Below the pieces are notes generated by a model that was not told the origin of the DNA, did not search any database, and saw only the letters and a list, made by a program, of their open reading frames with translations. From positions 1 to 48,865 of the forward strand of contig JBFWUM010000030.1 in the NCBI GenBank assembly GCA_050247255.1: a DNA stretch of 48,865 nt, written 5' to 3'. A program made the position numbers and the translations under genes. Origin of the DNA: JBFWUM01 sp050247255. GTDB lineage: Bacteria > Acidobacteriota > Vicinamibacteria > Vicinamibacterales > UBA2999. Positions within the stretch are counted from its first letter, which is position 1. The number at the start of each line of letters is the position of its first letter. Shown here piece by piece: positions 18,177-27,617 of the stretch.

Positions 18177-18207
18177 AACCACGAAATACACGAAATCCAC
18201 GAAGACG
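18177..18207. repeat. Left inverted end AACCACGAAAT...CACGAAG
   Basis: Tandem words AACCACGAAAT, ACACGAAAT, CCACGAAGAC start 5 bases after the gdhA stop. They are the reverse complement of the array at 19061-19090. Together the two arrays bracket the TIGR03435 gene. Confidence 0.75.
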
Positions 18208-18216
18208 ACTCAGGGT

Positions 18217-18996
18217 TCAGTTTGGCGACGGCTGGGCGACTTGCTCGACGATCAGGACCTCCACCGGTTGGCGGCGGCGTTGAACAGTCAGGCCGAGTTG
18301 CTCGCGCAAGGCGTCATTCAGTGAAGGCTTGTTCGGGTCCAGCTGCGGGAACGGGAACCGCGCCGCAGCCGGGTCGGCCAGGGTGGTGGCATACGCATCG
18401 GGCGTGTACTGCAAGGTGAAGTCGAACAGGTCCATCGTGCCCGTCCCGTCCTCGACCATCCGGCGCTCCATGAACGTCAATGCTGCCGCCAAATCGGATA
18501 TGCGTGAACCGACTCCGCTAATCCGACCGAAGGCGGGACGCACCCCGCACTTCGCATCCGCGTCGCACGGCTGTGAATGGCGGACGAGCCCCGGACCGGG
18601 CGCGCCTTCCGCGAAGCGGAGGACATCCACCTCCATCTCCCGTTCGGCGCGTCGCGCACGCAGCGCGAACCGCGACTCGAGCAGGTCGCGGAACATCAGC
18701 CGCGCCTGCGTGGTGGTCGCACCGGCGGGCGCCTGTGCCGCAACATCGAAGTGTTCGGTGCTGGCCCATCCGGGTGCGTCAAGAATGCGGAACTCCGGGA
18801 GGTCGTAGGCGTAACGAATCAACATCAGGACGGTCACGTTGTTGGCCCTGACCTGGCCCGACGGCGGCGTGCGAATGACCATCTGGGCCGCCCCGGAACG
18901 GTTTGGCCGGACGGACGCAACCTCGAACTCCTGCGCGTGCGCTCCTGACGCGGCAGCCACCGCTACGACCATCGCCACGAGTCCGAACCTGCGCAC
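18217..18996 (-). CDS. TIGR03435-family secreted protein
   Basis: A 259-residue exported protein of the family found in large paralogous sets in Acidobacteriota. A signal peptide (RRFGLVAMVVAVAAASGAHA) is followed directly by the family hallmark FEVASVRPN. LIRYAYDLPEFRILDAPGW, TEHFDVAAQAPAG and RDLLESRFALRARRAEREM are also diagnostic. The C-terminus reads LREQLGLTVQRRRQPVEVLIVEQV. The biochemical role of the family is not established. The gene sits alone between arrays that are inverted copies of each other, as in a cassette, and its codon and base use looks like that of its neighbours. Confidence 0.88.
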   Translation of the reverse strand: MRRFGLVAMVVAVAAASGAHAQEFEVASVRPNRSGAAQMVIRTPPSGQVRANNVTVLMLIRYAYDLPEFRILDAPGWASTEHFDVAAQAPAGATTTQARLMFRDLLESRFALRARRAEREMEVDVLRFAEGAPGPGLVRHSQPCDADAKCGVRPAFGRISGVGSRISDLAAALTFMERRMVEDGTGTMDLFDFTLQYTPDAYATTLADPAAARFPFPQLDPNKPSLNDALREQLGLTVQRRRQPVEVLIVEQVAQPSPN

Positions 18997-19060
18997 CCGC
19001 GACCTCCACCTACACTACGAAATCCATTCCGCCCGAGTTGACTTCGTGAACGTCGTGGTT

Positions 19061-19090
19061 GTTTTCGTGAATTTCGTGAATTTCGTGGTT
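19061..19090. repeat. Right inverted end TTCGTGAATTTCGTGGTT
   Basis: Words TTTTCGTGA, ATTTCGTGA, ATTTCGTGGTT. Read on the minus strand they give AACCACGAAAT, TCACGAAAT, TCACGAAAAC, closely matching 18177-18207. The terminal GTT-A also forms the stop codon of the next minus-strand gene (TAA at 19089-19091). More CGTGAACGTCGTGG-like words continue leftward to about 19043. Confidence 0.75.
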
Positions 19091-21101
19091 AAGACGTGAC
19101 GCGAAACGCGACGAGTTCCTTCTTCTCCCCGTCGCCCGCCTTCACCGTAATCTCGACGAGATACTCGGCCGGCGAGATCGACGCCAGGCCGAGGTCGATC
19201 TGGTGCGTGCCGCCGGCGGTTGCCGGCGCGACGGGCACATCGGCCATCTTCTGGCCGGAACGGTTCATCAGCGCAGCCGTGACCGCCGGCATGGCGCCGC
19301 CGGCGGCGTAGGCATCGAAGCGGATCAGGAGCCGCTCGGTGCGGGAGAACTCGCGCGCCGCCGTCGGCACCGCGGCGGCGTCCCGGATGACCGCCTGGAT
19401 GTCACGCGCGGTCCGCGCGCGGTGCACCCGCGGCGTGCTGATCGCCGCCTGCGGCGATGTCAGGTCGGGGATCTCAAGCCGCCGGATGTCGTTGTCGATG
19501 GTCCCGCCCGTGGCGCCTTCGACGGTCAGCCGCACCTCGACCGGCCCGGGCGGCGCATCGAAGACGAGCGGCTGCGTCGCCTGCCCGCGATAGAGGAGAT
19601 CGCCGGCGGCGGTGGCGGCAATCACCGCCACGCGGCCCGGTTGCTCGCGGCGCGCGCCGGGCGGGCCGGGAATCGGCTCCCACACCAGCATGACCTGCGT
19701 CCGGCCGTTCTCGCCGCGCCCGGTGCCGATCCAGGTGCGGATCACCTGCGTCGACTGCACCGGCGTGGCGATGGTGGCCAGTGCCGCTGACACGGCGGAC
19801 GGGGTCGAGGGGCCCGCCGCGGCCGTTTCCGCGCGACGGACGTCATCGGCCGTTGCCGCCCAGAAGCCGCGGCGGCCGCGCACATCCACCCCGCGGCGGC
19901 GGACGTTCACCGTGATCTCGTGGAACTTGCCGTCTGTCGGCGCCGACGAGGTGTAGCCGATCAGGTAGTAATAGCTCGAGTCGCGGATCATCTGCCGCAG
20001 CCCGACCGCCAGGTCATTGCGGCCGGTAATCGCCTTGCCGTCGGTTTCCTCGGCGAGCACGCGCAGCGTGTCCTGGGTCAACTGCAGGTTCATCCGGTCC
20101 TGGCTCGGCCCGACGTTCTCGTCGATGCCGAACTCCCCCGTCGCCAGCCCGCGCGGATCGAGCGCGTACACCGACACGTTGTTGCGGTTGAATTCGTTGT
20201 AGACCTCCCGCATGCGCGCCATGATGTCGGCCGAGGCGAACCAGCGCGCGGTGTCCTCACGCGGGTTGTTCTCGCCGACCGACGGGTTGCCGACGGCGCC
20301 GCAGCCACGCTGCGCCGGGCTCAGGCACGGCACGCTGGCGTCGGCGCTGCGCAACTGCGGCGGCAGCAGCGCCGTGAACCCCTCGCTGACGTAGATGACG
20401 GCCTTCCGCCCCTCGCGCACCGACCCGAGCCGCGTCGCCAGCCCGCGCAGTGCCGACATCGACACCTGGTTGCGGACGTTCTCGACCACTTCGGTCGGCT
20501 GCTGCTCGTACTGGCGCTCGAAATCGTTGCGCGCCTGGTAGCGGAACTTCCGCCCTTCGAACGCATTGATCGCGCGGATCACCCCATCGTGGTTGCGGGT
20601 GAAGCTGACGTCGGTGACCGGCGTCAGGGGGTACATCACGGCCACCATGTCCGTCGGGCGGAGCTGCGTCTCCAGGAACTCGGCAAGCTGACGCTTGACC
20701 GACATCCCGTTGGACATCCGCGTGTGGTAGTCGTCGAGGAAGATCGCGATCACCCGCGTATCGTCGCGGGCCGCTTCGGTGATTTCGTCGTCGCGCGAGC
20801 GGATCGGCCGCGGCGGCGGGTCGCCGGGACGCGGGGTGCCGTCGACGCGAATCAGCCGGAACTGCTCGATGCCGACCGGCTGGCCGTCCTCGAGTACCTC
20901 GAAATCGGCCTGCGTCAGGTCGGTCACCGGCTCGCCGTCCTCGGTGACGATGACGTCGACGCGGACGAAGTTGATGTCGGTGCGGAAGGTCGGACGCGGC
21001 TGCTCCGGTGCGTCCTGCGGCGCGGCGGGTTCCTGGGCCGACCCTGCCTGAATCAGGGCCACCGCCAGCACGGCCGCCACGAGCACACGGAGCCTGCGCA
21101 C
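19089..21101 (-). CDS. VWFA-related acidobacterial exported protein
   Basis: About 670 residues from the GTG at 21101, which places RRLRVLVAAVLAVALIQAGSA at the N-terminus as a signal peptide; an ATG 24 bases earlier would overlap the divergent gene's start. FRTDINFVRVDVIVTEDGEPV and LTQADFEVLEDGQPVGIEQF are typical of TIGR03436-type proteins. A von Willebrand A fold follows (VIAIFLDDYHTR; KAVIYVSEGFTALLPP), with SYYYLIGYTS near residue 385. A beta-rich C-terminus ends in VEITVKAGDGEKKELVAF. The MIDAS is partial: LDDYHTRMS stands in place of DxSxS. It is probably periplasmic or surface-exposed. Its stop codon is formed by the CACGAAAT array. Confidence 0.87.
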   Translation of the reverse strand: MRRLRVLVAAVLAVALIQAGSAQEPAAPQDAPEQPRPTFRTDINFVRVDVIVTEDGEPVTDLTQADFEVLEDGQPVGIEQFRLIRVDGTPRPGDPPPRPIRSRDDEITEAARDDTRVIAIFLDDYHTRMSNGMSVKRQLAEFLETQLRPTDMVAVMYPLTPVTDVSFTRNHDGVIRAINAFEGRKFRYQARNDFERQYEQQPTEVVENVRNQVSMSALRGLATRLGSVREGRKAVIYVSEGFTALLPPQLRSADASVPCLSPAQRGCGAVGNPSVGENNPREDTARWFASADIMARMREVYNEFNRNNVSVYALDPRGLATGEFGIDENVGPSQDRMNLQLTQDTLRVLAEETDGKAITGRNDLAVGLRQMIRDSSYYYLIGYTSSAPTDGKFHEITVNVRRRGVDVRGRRGFWAATADDVRRAETAAAGPSTPSAVSAALATIATPVQSTQVIRTWIGTGRGENGRTQVMLVWEPIPGPPGARREQPGRVAVIAATAAGDLLYRGQATQPLVFDAPPGPVEVRLTVEGATGGTIDNDIRRLEIPDLTSPQAAISTPRVHRARTARDIQAVIRDAAAVPTAAREFSRTERLLIRFDAYAAGGAMPAVTAALMNRSGQKMADVPVAPATAGGTHQIDLGLASISPAEYLVEITVKAGDGEKKELVAFRVTS

Positions 21102-21123
21102 GGTGTCAGGATACCATCCAGTC

Positions 21124-22266
21124 ATGCAGCCGCTGACAACCCTTTCCGAGGACGAGTCGCTCTTCCGGGACAGTGTGTACGAGTTCGCCGACGCCGAAAT
21201 CCGCCCTCAGGTCCGGGAGATGGATGAGCACGCGAAGATCCCGCGGCCGCTCCTCGACCAGCTCTTCGGGCTTGGCGTCATGAGCATCGAGGTGCCGGAG
21301 GCGCTCGGGGGCGCCGGCGCCACCTTCTTTCACTCGGTGCTGGCCGTCGAGGCGCTGTCGCGCGTCGACCCATCGGTCGGCGTGCTGGTCGACGTCCAGA
21401 ACACGCTGGTCGTCAACGCCCTGCTGCGCTGGGGCTCTGCGGCCCAGCAAGCGGCCCACCTGCCGAAGCTGGCCGCATCCACCGTCGGCGCGTATGCCTT
21501 GTCCGAGGCCGGATCCGGCAGCGACGCGTTCGCGCTGACGACGAAGGCGGAGGCGCGCGGCGACGACTTCGTGCTGACCGGCCGCAAGCTCTGGATCACC
21601 AACGGCAACGAGGCCGACCTGTTCATCGTGTTCGCGACCCTCGACCCGTCGGCCGGTTACCGGGGGATCACGGCGTTCCTCGTCGAGCGTGGCGCGGAGG
21701 GGTTCTCGGTGGGCAAGAAAGAGGACAAGCTTGGCATCCGCGCGAGCAGCACGTGCGAGCTCCTCTTCGAACAGTGCCGCGTCCCGCGCGCGAACGTCCT
21801 CGGCGAGGCCGGCAAGGGCTACAAGGTGGCGATCGAGACCTTGAACGAGGGGCGCATCGGCATCGGCGCGCAGATGGTCGGCCTTGCCCAGGGGGCGCTC
21901 GATCACGCGATCGGCTACACGCGGGAGCGTAAGCAGTTCGGCAAGGCGATCGCCGAGTTCCAGGGGGTCCAGTTCGAGCTCGCCCGCGCCGCCACCGACC
22001 TCGAGGCGGCGCGGCTCCTGGTCTACAACGCGGCGCGGCTGCGCGACGCCGGCCGGCCGTTCCTGCGCGAGGCGGCGATGTGCAAGATTTTTGCGTCGGA
22101 GACGGCCGAGCGCGTCGCCTCGCTGGCGGTCAACCTGTACGGCGGCTACGGCTTCGTCAAGGATTACCCGGTCGAGAAACTGTATCGCGACGCCAAGATC
22201 GGCCAGATCTATGAAGGGACCTCGAACCTGCAGCTGCAGACGATCGCCAAACAGCTCCTGGGGTGA
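21124..22266 (+). CDS. Acyl-CoA dehydrogenase
   Basis: A 380-residue FAD flavoenzyme that introduces the 2,3-double bond into acyl-CoA in beta-oxidation or branched amino-acid breakdown. YALSEAGSGSDAFAL binds FAD, WITNGNEADLFIVFA is a core strand, and RKQFGKAIAEFQGVQFELA is the C-terminal helix motif. The catalytic Glu is in IGQIYEGTSN. The short length and the position of this Glu fit short- or branched-chain members. The start at 21124 (MQPLTTLSEDESLFRD) is preferred to 21103. It shares bases with the divergent gene's longer reading. A CopZ-like gene follows after 3 bases, and the mutase and gdhA are nearby. Confidence 0.93.
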   Translation: MQPLTTLSEDESLFRDSVYEFADAEIRPQVREMDEHAKIPRPLLDQLFGLGVMSIEVPEALGGAGATFFHSVLAVEALSRVDPSVGVLVDVQNTLVVNALLRWGSAAQQAAHLPKLAASTVGAYALSEAGSGSDAFALTTKAEARGDDFVLTGRKLWITNGNEADLFIVFATLDPSAGYRGITAFLVERGAEGFSVGKKEDKLGIRASSTCELLFEQCRVPRANVLGEAGKGYKVAIETLNEGRIGIGAQMVGLAQGALDHAIGYTRERKQFGKAIAEFQGVQFELARAATDLEAARLLVYNAARLRDAGRPFLREAAMCKIFASETAERVASLAVNLYGGYGFVKDYPVEKLYRDAKIGQIYEGTSNLQLQTIAKQLLG

Positions 22267-22269
22267 CGG

Positions 22270-22482
22270 ATGTCGGAAACACTACAGCTCACGGTAACGG
22301 GAATGACGTGCGGCGGCTGCGAGAACGCGGTGAAGCGCACGCTGATGCAGACGGACGGCGTGGAAGAGGTGACGGCCTCGCACGCCGGGCAGCTGGTCGG
22401 CGTCACGTTCGATCCGGCGAAGGTGACGCCCGCGGTATTGCGGGAAACGATCGAAGGGCTCGGTTACGACGTGGCGCCCTGA
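22270..22482 (+). CDS. copZ: CopZ-like heavy-metal-associated domain protein
   Basis: A 70-residue HMA domain that would carry Cu(I) or a similar soft metal in the cytoplasm. The metal-binding motif is MTCGGC (M-x-C-x-x-C) at about residues 12-17, followed by the expected betaalphabetabetaalphabeta pattern ending GLGYDVAP. No metal ATPase or regulator is in the window, so the partner is distant. It starts 3 bases after the acyl-CoA dehydrogenase stop. Its 3' end overlaps the convergent gene by 19 bases. Confidence 0.88.
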   Translation: MSETLQLTVTGMTCGGCENAVKRTLMQTDGVEEVTASHAGQLVGVTFDPAKVTPAVLRETIEGLGYDVAP

Positions 22483-23435
22483 GGCAGCTCGGCTTCGGCG
22501 ACCGCCTCGCGCAGCGCCTCGGTGCGGCCGCCGAACAGCTCGAGCGCGCGCACGTCCTGCGCCAGCCGTTCGATGATGTGGCCGCGGCGGAAGCTGTCGG
22601 CGCCCACCACCTGCGTCGCGCGCTCGACGGCGCGCTGCGCCGCCTGTGTCGCCGCCAGCTTGGCCATCGACGCCGCCGACAGTGACTCGTCGGTCGTCGC
22701 CGCCTTCCATGTGAGCAGCATGGCCGCGTCAAGGTCGGTCGCCGCGTCGGCAACCAGCCCCTGCACCGTCTGCTCGCCACCCGCGCCGCGGCTCGTGCCC
22801 CGAGCGCTCCCGAGCGCCTCCCGCACCGCCCGCCGCGCCAGCCCCAGCCCGGTTGCTGCCAGCAGCACGCGGGCGCGGCGCATGACCGGCTGCGTCGCGC
22901 CGAGCGTCTGGCACGGTGTCCGCGCCAGCGTCAGGTGTCCGCAGAGCAGGCCCGGCAGCGCCGCGGTCCGCACGATGTCGATGGCAATCGACGGATGGTC
23001 GAGCGCCACCGCGCACGCGGCCAGCGAATGGCCGTGGCGCACGCCGATGAGCGCCACGCCGTGATCAGTGACCGGCGCCACCCAGGAGGCGCGGCCAACG
23101 AGCACATCGCCCTGGTGCTCGGGAATCGCATCAGTGGCAAGGGTCAGCGCGCCAACCGCCTCGCCGCGAAAGAGTGCAGTGAAGCGATCGTCGCCTGCCA
23201 CGCTCAAAGCGGCGGCGCTGTGCAGCCCGAAGGCCACGGCCGCGGCCGGCGACTCCGAGGCGAGCGCTTCGACCGCCACGGTCACGGCCAGCAGGTCCGC
23301 GACTGGATCGAGCAGCCCGACGCGCGCCGCACCCATCACCACGTCGGCAGCCGTCGCATCGCCGGCCAGTTCCTGGCCGAGCGACGCCGCCTTGTCGCGC
23401 CACGCCCGCTGCACGTCGGTGAGTGTGAAATCCAT
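22464..23435 (-). CDS. Acyl-CoA-dehydrogenase-like protein lacking the catalytic Glu
   Basis: A 323-residue protein with the acyl-CoA dehydrogenase helical layout: MDFTLTDVQRAWRDKAASL at the N-terminus, a central beta region around VGALTLATD, and C-terminal helices AMLLTWKAATTDESLSAASM and GADSFRRGHIIERLAQDVRA. The position of the catalytic Glu (YEGTSE in active enzymes) reads LFGGRTEALRE, so the base is missing. The FAD motif is also weak. It may be an inactive paralogue or use another residue. It is the last gene of the rpsA-IHF-HIT run, 23 bases after HIT, with a palindrome in the gap. Confidence 0.65.
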   Translation of the reverse strand: MDFTLTDVQRAWRDKAASLGQELAGDATAADVVMGAARVGLLDPVADLLAVTVAVEALASESPAAAVAFGLHSAAALSVAGDDRFTALFRGEAVGALTLATDAIPEHQGDVLVGRASWVAPVTDHGVALIGVRHGHSLAACAVALDHPSIAIDIVRTAALPGLLCGHLTLARTPCQTLGATQPVMRRARVLLAATGLGLARRAVREALGSARGTSRGAGGEQTVQGLVADAATDLDAAMLLTWKAATTDESLSAASMAKLAATQAAQRAVERATQVVGADSFRRGHIIERLAQDVRALELFGGRTEALREAVAEAELPQGATS

Positions 23436-23451
23436 ATCGTGCTGGAGGAGA

Positions 23452-23469
23452 CCGAGACTTAAGTCTCGG
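23452..23469. repeat. 18-bp perfect palindrome centred on a stop codon
   Basis: CCGAGACTTAAGTCTCGG. The HIT gene's TAA (23459-23461) lies at the exact centre. It could fold into a nine-base stem in RNA. No T-run follows, so it is not a standard terminator. Confidence 0.85.
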
Positions 23470-23965
23470 CGCTCCGTACGCTCGCTAGTTTCGCGAAAAT
23501 CGGCCGCAGGCGCGCCGCGCTCGACGCCAGGTCCTCCGGCAGCACGCGCATCTCCCCCACCACCGTCATGAAGTTCGTGTCGCCGTTCCAGCGCGGCACC
23601 AGGTGCACGTGCAGGTGGCTCTCCACGCCGGCGCCGGCCGGCTTGCCGAGGTTGATGCCGACATTGATGCCGTGCGGCTGGTAGGCCTCGGTCAGCGCGG
23701 CCTCCGACAACTGCGTCAGCGCCGCGACCTCCTGCAACTCGTCGGCCGACAGCGCCGCCAGCGTCGCCAGGTGGCGGTACGGCACCACCATGAGGTGGCC
23801 GTTGTTATAGGGATACAGGTTGAGGATGACGAAGGCGGTGCGCCCCTCGTGGACGATGAGGGCGCGCTGGGCGGCTGCGCCTTCCCCGTCCAGGCAGAAG
23901 ACGCAGTCCTTGGCTTTGTTACCGGTCACGTACTCCAGTCGCCAGGGCGACCACAGCCGGTCCAC
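23459..23965 (-). CDS. HIT-family nucleotide hydrolase or phosphorylase
   Basis: A 168-residue histidine-triad protein. CVFCLDGEGAAAQRALIVHEG resembles the zinc-containing N-terminus of Ap4A phosphorylase-like HIT proteins. NLYPYNNGHLMVVPYRHLA is the core strand, and ESHLHVHLVPRW is the H-x-H-x-H triad. Members cleave dinucleoside polyphosphates or AMP-linked compounds. It begins directly after the IHF stop and so is the third member of the rpsA operon. The stop is at the centre of an 18-base palindrome, and the last residues (SAET) are partly palindrome-encoded. Confidence 0.9.
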   Translation of the reverse strand: MDRLWSPWRLEYVTGNKAKDCVFCLDGEGAAAQRALIVHEGRTAFVILNLYPYNNGHLMVVPYRHLATLAALSADELQEVAALTQLSEAALTEAYQPHGINVGINLGKPAGAGVESHLHVHLVPRWNGDTNFMTVVGEMRVLPEDLASSAARLRPIFAKLASVRSAET

Positions 23966-24340
23966 TCAGACCTGGACGGCGGCCCCGGGGACTACCGCGG
24001 CGGCGCCCGGCGCCGAGGCCGCGGCGGCTTCCGCCGCCTCGGCCTCGCGGTTGATCAGTTCCTTCAGCTCTTTCCCCGGCTTGAAGTACGGCACCTTCTT
24101 CGGCGGCACGTCCACCTTGTCGCCCGTCTTCGGGTTCCGCCCCTTGCGCGGTTCCCGCTTCCGCAGCCTGAAGCTGCCGAAGCCGCGAAGCTCGATCTTC
24201 TCGCCCCGGTGCAGGGCGTCGATGATGCTGCGGAAGACCGTGTCGACGATGACTTCCGAGTGCTTCTTGGTGAGGTCGGAGACCCGCGAGACTTCCTCGA
24301 CGAGCTCCGCCTTCGTCATGCTGCCTACGGGCGTGGTCAT
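23966..24340 (-). CDS. IHF/HU-family DNA-bending protein
   Basis: A 124-residue nucleoid protein. MTKAELVEEVSRVSDLTKKH opens the dimerisation helices, IELRGFGSFRLRKREPRKGR is the signature arm region, and the segment from NPKTGDKVDVP to KVPYFKPGKELKELIN is typical of IHF-beta. A 30-residue Ala-rich tail follows that is not part of the fold. The start ATG at 24340 directly follows the rpsA stop with AGGAA 8 bases before it; a second in-frame ATG at 24319 would give the canonical N-terminus. Pairing with rpsA is common for ihfB, which supports the IHF-beta assignment. Confidence 0.9.
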   Translation of the reverse strand: MTTPVGSMTKAELVEEVSRVSDLTKKHSEVIVDTVFRSIIDALHRGEKIELRGFGSFRLRKREPRKGRNPKTGDKVDVPPKKVPYFKPGKELKELINREAEAAEAAAASAPGAAAVVPGAAVQV

Positions 24341-26122
<1,782 letters not shown>

Positions 26123-26133
26123 TACTCGCGAAT

Positions 26134-26140
26134 CCTCCTC
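26134..26140 (-). promoter_or_regulatory. Strong Shine-Dalgarno of rpsA
   Basis: GAGGAGG on the minus strand, 11 bases before the ATG at 26122. It fixes the rpsA start and contrasts with array-fronted genes that lack such a site. Confidence 0.75.
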
Positions 26141-26162
26141 GATCGTCGATTACCGGTTTCTG

Positions 26163-26192
26163 TTGCGGGGACCGGCCCCCCGCGGCTATAAC
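26163..26192 (+). promoter_or_regulatory. Possible promoter for the H1-like gene
   Basis: TTGCGG at 26163-26168, an 18-base spacer, then TATAAC at 26187-26192. The spacer holds a GCGGGG/CCCCGC inverted repeat (26165-26183). Transcription would start near 26199 and give a leader of about 110 bases. The match is moderate. Confidence 0.35.
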
Positions 26193-26264
26193 GGCAATCG
26201 GCGCGGCCGTGCGCGACGCATGCAGTGCATACATCGCGTGGCCGTACGAAGCCGTAAGAGATAG

Positions 26265-26293
26265 AGATTACGTCACTTACCGGAAACAGTCAA
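26265..26293 (-). promoter_or_regulatory. rpsA: Sigma70-like promoter of rpsA
   Basis: On the minus strand, TTGACT (26293-26288), a 17-base spacer, then TAATCT (26270-26265). Spacing and both boxes are near consensus. The start point near 26258 gives a leader of about 135 bases ahead of rpsA. The leader could fold and carry autogenous control, as is known for S1 in other bacteria. Confidence 0.6.
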
Positions 26294-26311
26294 GGTAAGG
26301 GAAGGGACACC

Positions 26312-27022
26312 ATGGCCAAACGGAAGGCCGCAAAACGCCCAGCCGCCAAGGCGAAGCGAACCAGGAAGGCGGCACGCAAGACGGGCGGGCGCACCGCCGC
26401 CAAAAAGACGGCCAAGCGCCAGGCCCGCCCAGCCAGAAAGCCTGTTCGGGCACTCGCCAAAAAGAGCGCGGCCAAGAAGCCGGCGGCTGCGAAAAATCGG
26501 GTCGCAGCGAAAAAGCGGGTCGCAGCGAAGAAGCAGGTTGCCGCGAAGAAGCGGGTCGCCCCGAAAAAGCGGGTGACGCCGAAGAAGCGTGTCGCGCCGA
26601 AGACGGTGGTTGCGCGCAAGGCACCGGCCCTGAACCGCGCGCGCCGCACGATTGCCGAGGACGACATCGTGCAGACGCCGCCCTCCTCGCTCGACCTGGA
26701 TCGCAGCGCATCGGCCGTCCGGACCGGCCGCCAGGAGATGAAGCAGCGCTACGACCTGCACACCGAGACGAGCCCCGCGCTGACCGCCGGCGACGTCGAC
26801 GCCGACTGGGAAGCGGCCTACAGCGTCGGCGACGAGGCGCCGGGCGGCGACAACCCGACGCCCGATCAGGACATCGTCGACGAAATTGGCCGCGCCGTCG
26901 GTGTGCAGTACGAAGACAACGAGGAACTGAAGGGCGAAAAGAAGATCAGCGATCGTGACGCGCACCGCTGGGAGCTCGATCCGGCCTCGGCCGAGGACTA
27001 CAACGAGCACGACGAAGACTGA
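26312..27022 (+). CDS. Histone-H1-like N-terminus fused to DUF6335-like domain
   Basis: A 236-residue protein in two parts. Residues 1 to about 105 are Lys/Ala/Pro/Arg-rich, with repeats such as AAKKRVAAKKQVAAKKRVAP, as in bacterial H1-like DNA-binding tails. Residues about 125-235 are acidic and resemble DUF6335: RQEMKQRYDLHTETSPALTA, GDVDADWEAAYSVGDEAPGG, PTPDQDIVDEIGRAVGV and AHRWELDPASAEDY. A Shine-Dalgarno GGGAAGGGA precedes the ATG. It probably binds DNA through the basic tail; the partner of the acidic domain is unknown. Its 3' end overlaps the YdeI-like reading. It is transcribed away from rpsA. Confidence 0.8.
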   Translation: MAKRKAAKRPAAKAKRTRKAARKTGGRTAAKKTAKRQARPARKPVRALAKKSAAKKPAAAKNRVAAKKRVAAKKQVAAKKRVAPKKRVTPKKRVAPKTVVARKAPALNRARRTIAEDDIVQTPPSSLDLDRSASAVRTGRQEMKQRYDLHTETSPALTAGDVDADWEAAYSVGDEAPGGDNPTPDQDIVDEIGRAVGVQYEDNEELKGEKKISDRDAHRWELDPASAEDYNEHDED

Positions 27023-27617
27023 GATCACGCCGACGACCCGGAAGGCGTGGCGTGCGTGGCTGCAGAAGCACCACGCGACGTCTTCCGGCGTCTGGCTGCG
27101 CTTCGCCAAGAAGCACAGCGGCCTGCCCTCGCCCTCTTACAACGACGCCGTCGAAGAAGCGCTCTGCTTCGGCTGGGTCGACAGCCTGATGCGGCCGGTC
27201 AACGACACCTACTACAAGCAGCTCTTCACCCCGCGCAAACCGAAGAGCGCGTGGGCGCAGACGAACAAGGCGCGGGTTGAACGGCTGCTCGCCGCCGGCC
27301 AGATGACGACGGCCGGGCTGGCGGCCATCGAGGCGGCGAAACAGTGCGGCAGCTGGGACGCACTGACCGCCGCCGAGTCGTTGACGGTCCCGCGCGAACT
27401 GCGGCAGGCGCTCGACGCCAATCCACGCGCCAAAGCGCGGTGGGAACAGTTCACGCCGAGCCAGCGCAAGCAGTTCCTCTACTACCTGACCAACGCCAGG
27501 CGGGAAGAGACCCGGGCGCGCCGTATCCGCGAGATCGTGGCCAGGGCCGCAGCAGGGATCACGCCGGCGATGGCAGCCGTCACGCGGCCTTCCGCGCCTC
27601 GCGGGCGGACCACCTGA
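26955..27617 (+). CDS. YdeI/OmpD-associated-like protein
   Basis: Up to 220 residues. The YdeI signature is clear: RKAWRAWLQKHHATSSGVWL, EEALCFGWVDSLMRPVNDTY, FTPRKPKSAWAQTNKARVER and TPSQRKQFLYYLTNARREET. The family is widespread and has been linked to bacteriocin or peptide resistance in some species, but the activity is not settled. The only in-frame start before the domain is the GTG at 26955, which overlaps the H1-like gene by 68 bases. A non-standard start near 27023 just after that gene's stop cannot be excluded. The 3' end overlaps the convergent topoisomerase gene by 38 bases. Confidence 0.8.
   Translation: MTRTAGSSIRPRPRTTTSTTKTEITPTTRKAWRAWLQKHHATSSGVWLRFAKKHSGLPSPSYNDAVEEALCFGWVDSLMRPVNDTYYKQLFTPRKPKSAWAQTNKARVERLLAAGQMTTAGLAAIEAAKQCGSWDALTAAESLTVPRELRQALDANPRAKARWEQFTPSQRKQFLYYLTNARREETRARRIREIVARAAAGITPAMAAVTRPSAPRGRTT

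Noticed and set aside
18177..19090. Insertion sequence
   Set aside because: Inverted ends exist but no transposase is encoded, and no target-site duplication is evident; kept only as a cassette-like finding.
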